Made by a program: the position numbers and the translations under genes. From positions 62,001 through 126,000 of the forward strand of contig NZ_CABVLY010000015.1 of the NCBI RefSeq assembly GCF_902498995.1: DNA of 64,000 nt, given 5' to 3'. Source of the stretch: Burkholderia anthina. GTDB taxonomy: Bacteria > Pseudomonadota > Gammaproteobacteria > Burkholderiales > Burkholderiaceae. The notes beneath the pieces were generated by a model. The model was not told the DNA's origin. It made no database searches and saw only the letters and a list, made by a program, of their open reading frames with translations. Shown piece by piece: positions 60,630-64,000 of this stretch (its first letter is position 1; each line of letters starts with the position of its first letter).

Positions 60630-61931
60630 TCACTCGCTGCCGAGATAGAAGAAGCGGAACAGGAACACGGCCGCGATGATCCACACGATCGGCTTGACCG
60701 AGCGGACCTGGCCCGTCAGCAGCTTGAGGCCGCCGTATGCGATGAAGCCGAACGCGACGCCGTTCGCGATCGAGTACGTGAACGGCATCAGCAGCGCGGT
60801 CAGCGCGGCCGGCACGGCTTCGGTCGCGTCGTCCCACGGCACGTCGACCATCTCGCGCAGCATCAGGCACGACACGTACAGCAGCGCGGGCGCGGTCGCG
60901 TAGGCCGGCACGACGCCGGCGAGCGGCGCGATGAACAGGCATGCGAGGAACAGCACCGCGACGGTGAGCGCGGTCACGCCCGTACGGCCGCCGGCCTGCA
61001 CGCCCGACGCGCTTTCGATATACGCGGTGGTCGACGACGTGCCGAGTATCGAGCCCGCGACGATCGCGGTGCTGTCGGCGAGCAGCGCCTTGTTCAGGCG
61101 GTTCATCTTGCCTTCGACGAGCAGGCCCGCGCGGTTCGCGACGCCCATCAGCGTGCCGGTCGCATCGAACAGTTCGACGAGGAAGAACACGAGAATCACG
61201 TTGATGATGCCGGTCGACAGCGCCGCGTGGATGTCGAGCTTGAACAACGTCGCGTCGATCGACGGCGGCGCGGAGAACACGCCGTGGAACTGGTTGTCGC
61301 CGAAGAAGAACGACAGGATCGTGACGCCGATGATGCCGATCAGGATCGCGCCGCGCACGCGCAGGTGGTCGAGCGTGACGATCGTGAAGAAGCCGATGAT
61401 CGCGAGGACCGTGTCGTGCTTGTGCAGGTCGCCGAGCGCGACGAGCGTGGCCGGGTTGCCGACGATCACGCCCGACGTCTTCAGCGAGATGATGCCGAGG
61501 AACAGCCCGATGCCGGCCGTGATCGAGATGCGCAGCGATCTCGGAATGCCGTTGACGATCGCCTCGCGCACGCGGAACAGCGTGACGAGCAGGAACAGGC
61601 AGCCGGAGATGAACACCGCACCGAGCGCGGCCTGCCACGTGAAGCCCATCCCCTTGACGACCGTGTAGGCGAAATACGCGTTCAGGCCCATGCCGGGCGC
61701 GCACGCGATCGGGTAGTTCGCATACAGCCCCATGATGATCGACGCCAGCGCCGCGACGAGGCAGGTCGCGACGAACACGGATTCCTTCGGCATGCCGGCG
61801 TCGCCGAGGATCGCGGGGTTGACGAAGATGATGTAGGCCATCGTCAGGAACGTGGTGACGCCCGCGAGTATTTCGGTGCGGAAGTCGGTGCCGGCTTCAG
61901 CGAAGCCGAAATACCGCTTGATGGATTCCAT
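60630..61931 (-). CDS. Guanine/hypoxanthine permease (NCS2, AzgA/GhxP type)
   Basis: 433 residues with twelve or so membrane helices. The N-terminus (GVTTFLTMAYIIFVNPAILGDAGM) and the substrate-site segment GMGLNAYFAYTVV are characteristic of the AzgA/GhxP branch, which imports hypoxanthine, guanine and adenine by proton symport. The GTSSTTAYIESASG loop is also diagnostic. No riboswitch-like leader was seen upstream. Confidence 0.9.
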   Translation of the reverse strand: MESIKRYFGFAEAGTDFRTEILAGVTTFLTMAYIIFVNPAILGDAGMPKESVFVATCLVAALASIIMGLYANYPIACAPGMGLNAYFAYTVVKGMGFTWQAALGAVFISGCLFLLVTLFRVREAIVNGIPRSLRISITAGIGLFLGIISLKTSGVIVGNPATLVALGDLHKHDTVLAIIGFFTIVTLDHLRVRGAILIGIIGVTILSFFFGDNQFHGVFSAPPSIDATLFKLDIHAALSTGIINVILVFFLVELFDATGTLMGVANRAGLLVEGKMNRLNKALLADSTAIVAGSILGTSSTTAYIESASGVQAGGRTGVTALTVAVLFLACLFIAPLAGVVPAYATAPALLYVSCLMLREMVDVPWDDATEAVPAALTALLMPFTYSIANGVAFGFIAYGGLKLLTGQVRSVKPIVWIIAAVFLFRFFYLGSE

Positions 61932-62702
61932 GAAGGCGTTTCTCCGGTCGGGTTGTCGTGTTGCTTGTTGTGCCGAATTGTTGTAGAGGCAGTGCGGCCG
62001 GCTTACTGTAACCAGCCACTATTGCCGGGCTATCGGCGGATTGTAATAGCGCGGATAGCTCGGACGATATAGTCGTGGGGCTCGATCGGCCGCGCTCGCG
62101 CGGACGGTCTGGCAGCCCTGCCGCGCGAGGAAGGCGCGCATTTTACCGGTTCGCGCGAAGCGGACGGGCGGAAACGATGGAAACGGTTCGAAAGCGGGGT
62201 TCGAAAGCGGGTGGCCGGCGCCGGCCGATGCGGGCGCAACGGAATGGAGCGTGGGTGTGGCGCGGCTGCCACGTGATGACACGCGACTGAAACGGAGCGC
62301 CCGCATGCTTGGCGGACGCGGTGCGCATGCGAGGTACGCGTGAACGCGCGAGCGTGGCCGCGGCGAATGCGCAGCGGCGTGCATCGGCCATTCGTCAGTC
62401 CAGGCGGTTGCAGCGATCGGGTTATCGTGCGCCGAAGCCGTGCCGTGCGCAACTGTCATTTCGCGATGCGGGTTCGACTGTGGTTTCTGTGTAAAAGATT
62501 GCAAGACCCCATCGCGTAAACCGGCAACTCTTTCTAGGATAGATACACCGCGCACACACGCCGGCCGGTTGTTGCCGACGCGGGGGAGTCGCAGTCCGTG
62601 CGGGTCAGGCGGTGAAGTGCGGTGACGGTCGTTGCGCGTTCGGGCAGGCGCGACCGATTGCGATTGCCCGATGCGGGTTCGTCCGTAATCACGGAGGTCA
62701 GC
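61932..62702. other. Long intergenic region without a supported gene
   Basis: About 770 bp between the permease and the next small gene. The open frames here are Arg/Ala-rich shadows without ribosome sites. An AT-richer patch at 62490-62550 may hold a promoter for the gene at 62703, but no consensus boxes are clear. Confidence 0.4.
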
Positions 62703-62981
62703 ATGTTGAACTGGATCAGCCGTTGGGCGATGCGGCACGCCCCCACGCCGGAAAAAACCGCTGCGTCGATGCTCGTGACGGCGCGTATGGAACTGTTCGC
62801 AGCCGAACAGCGCGTCATCGATGCGAAATTACAGGCGGATTACTGGCGCGCACGCGTGTCATTTCTCGAGGAGGTGCAGAAGCAAGGCATCGACCCGTGG
62901 GTGACTTCGCAGGCTGCGCAACGCCCCGACCTCGATTCCACTCCCCGCAGCACGGGCCCGCGTCTCGCCGCCAGCACCTGA
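62703..62981 (+). CDS. Small hypothetical protein with a coiled-coil stretch
   Basis: 92 residues from an ATG with GGAGGT at good spacing. The central part (ASMLVTARMELFAAEQRVIDAKLQADYWRARVSFLEEVQK) is a continuous helix with coiled-coil character, and the end is Pro/Ser-rich. No signal peptide. No family recognised; similar small proteins are common in Burkholderia. Confidence 0.6.
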   Translation: MLNWISRWAMRHAPTPEKTAASMLVTARMELFAAEQRVIDAKLQADYWRARVSFLEEVQKQGIDPWVTSQAAQRPDLDSTPRSTGPRLAAST

Positions 62982-63152
62982 TGCCCTCGATGCATCCGAG
63001 GGTTGCGCACGGCGCGCGATCGCTCGCGGCACGCACTCGCGTGCCGCGTCATTCGATACGCACCTGCGACGCGTTGCGCCGCGGGTGCGTCCGTTTCGGC
63101 GGGATGTGCACGCGCATGGCGTGACACCCGTTCTGCGCCCGAGCGCACATCG

Positions 63153-63539
63153 TCATTCCGTTCTTCGCCATCGTCCGACGAGCAAACGTTGCACGTGCGC
63201 GAGCGCGCGCTTGAGCCGTTCGCCGCGCCGCACGTAGGCGAGCGTGATCGACGCTTCGGCCGATCGCGCGTCGTCGGTGCCGAGCCAGATGCGATCGCCG
63301 CGTGCGATGCGCAGCACGTCGCCGGGTTGCACCCAGTAGTCGTCGATGCGCGGCGGACGCGTGATCCACAGCGGCGCGCCGTGCGCGCGGATTTCCGCAT
63401 CGCCCGGCGCACGCCAGGCGAGTGTCGTGCGCGGCGCGACCGCGAAACGGATCACGACGGTCGGTAATGCGATCGTGCCGGTGCGGCGCAGATCGGGACG
63501 GTCGAACAACGGGCTTGCCTGGTCCATCGTCTTCTCCAT
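63153..63539 (-). CDS. DUF2917 domain protein
   Basis: 128 residues. The middle (LWITRPPRIDDYWVQPGDVLRIARGDRIWLG) is a short cupin-like beta domain matching DUF2917, found widely in Burkholderia. There is no signal peptide. A terminator lies upstream, so it is transcribed separately from the gene at the window edge. Confidence 0.75.
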   Translation of the reverse strand: MEKTMDQASPLFDRPDLRRTGTIALPTVVIRFAVAPRTTLAWRAPGDAEIRAHGAPLWITRPPRIDDYWVQPGDVLRIARGDRIWLGTDDARSAEASITLAYVRRGERLKRALAHVQRLLVGRWRRTE

Positions 63540-63575
63540 TCATTGAGCCGGACGGATGACGGGCACCAGAACAAA

Positions 63576-63604
63576 AAGGCCTCATCCGTTTCCGGTGAGG
63601 CCTT
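63576..63604 (-). terminator. Terminator of the gene at the right edge
   Basis: AAGGCCTCA (63576-63584) and TGAGGCCTT (63596-63604) form a 9-bp perfect stem. On the minus strand it is followed by three more T, making a five-T run with the stem end. It would end the leftward transcript of the partial gene at 63779. Confidence 0.75.
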
Positions 63605-63778
63605 GTGTGACATGCGGTACTGCTCGGATGCTAACGCACAAGCGCCTCCCGTGAACCATTCTTTCGAATGTTCATCGGGCAATGATTCGCGATGGCGAAG
63701 TGCTTGAACGTAGGCATGCGAACGAGTGTGTCGATGTCGTACGGCGTTGTCAACGACTATTTTCGAGACAGGCGGCGA

Positions 63779-64000
63779 TCACGCGTCGCGCTGGGCGAGC
63801 CCGTTGACGAGCAGTTCGGACAGCAGGCCCGTCATCCCGTTCGGATGCGTGGCGGCGTGTGCCTTCAGTTGTTCGACGAGCTCGGCGTTCAGCTTGCACG
63901 CGAACGGCACGAGGCCCTGTTCCTGGTCGAGCTTGCGCTGCGCGCGGCGATCGAGCTTCGCCGCTTCGTCGGCACCCTTGCCGAAGCGCGCGGAGCTCGA
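63779..64000 (-). CDS. Hypothetical protein, C-terminal part, resembling a ribbon-helix-helix protein
   Basis: The last 73 codons of a leftward gene whose start lies outside the window. The sequence has a basic region (KLDRRAQRKLDQEQGL) followed by VPFACKLNAELVEQLKAHAA and GMTGLLSELLVNGLAQ. A short strand and two helices like these resemble the MetJ/Arc-type DNA-binding fold. The family cannot be fixed from this part. Confidence 0.55.
   Translation of the reverse strand, partial: SSSARFGKGADEAAKLDRRAQRKLDQEQGLVPFACKLNAELVEQLKAHAATHPNGMTGLLSELLVNGLAQRDA

Noticed and set aside
61932..62600. Several Arg/Ala-rich open frames in the long gap after the purine permease
   Set aside because: None has a ribosome site, family resemblance or normal amino acid composition.

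Overview
The window looks like a Burkholderia cepacia complex replicon: high GC throughout, codon positions typical of Burkholderia, the divergent dgdA/dgdR pair first described from 'Pseudomonas cepacia', DUF4148, DUF3331 and DUF2917 genes that are common in this genus, and an L-fucose oxidation cluster of the B. multivorans type. No phage, insertion sequence, integrase or CRISPR array was seen.

Layout. 1-3310: end of a carnitine catabolism cluster (carnitine dehydrogenase, thioesterase, alpha/beta hydrolase, gamma-butyrobetaine dioxygenase). 3498-5456: DUF4148 secreted protein, an SDR with a strong upstream inverted repeat, and DUF3331. 6041-15377: a complete non-phosphorylating L-fucose operon. 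It has four pathway enzymes, a three-gene ABC importer, a fuconolactonase and a FadR/GntR regulator, with a recognisable promoter and a nested palindrome at the expected start of transcription. 15401-19719: a DadA-like oxidoreductase and a YfiR-YfiN-YfiB-type c-di-GMP module. 20035-36876: an accessory type VI secretion/Rhs island. 37137-43539: a secreted protein and the livJHMGF branched-chain amino acid importer with a long structured leader. 43768-49601: AraC regulators, an SDR, dgdA/dgdR and tRNA-Leu(GAG). 49750-64000: an LRR-kinase, a LysE-type exporter, a copper-handling cluster (PCuAC, CopC, DUF2946), a sigma-54 activator, an MBL/tautomerase/EthD-like group with a LysR regulator, a purine permease and small genes.

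The most unusual part is the Rhs island. An orphan TssF-like baseplate gene precedes vgrG, an EagR (DUF1795) chaperone gene and an intact 1445-residue prePAAR-PAAR-Rhs effector whose C-terminus looks like a PD-(D/E)xK nuclease. After its immunity gene comes a string of partial copies of the rhs core. One carries a complete alternative C-terminus with a HAE...CxxC deaminase signature; another carries only the tail of a third toxin. Each is joined to its own AT-rich immunity gene. Two further orphan immunity genes (SMI1/KNR4-like and Imm22-like), a broken second rhs N-terminus and a leftover piece of glucarate dehydratase record past recombination and deletion. The array would let the cell swap the toxin tip by recombination in the rhs core while staying immune to toxins it has given up.
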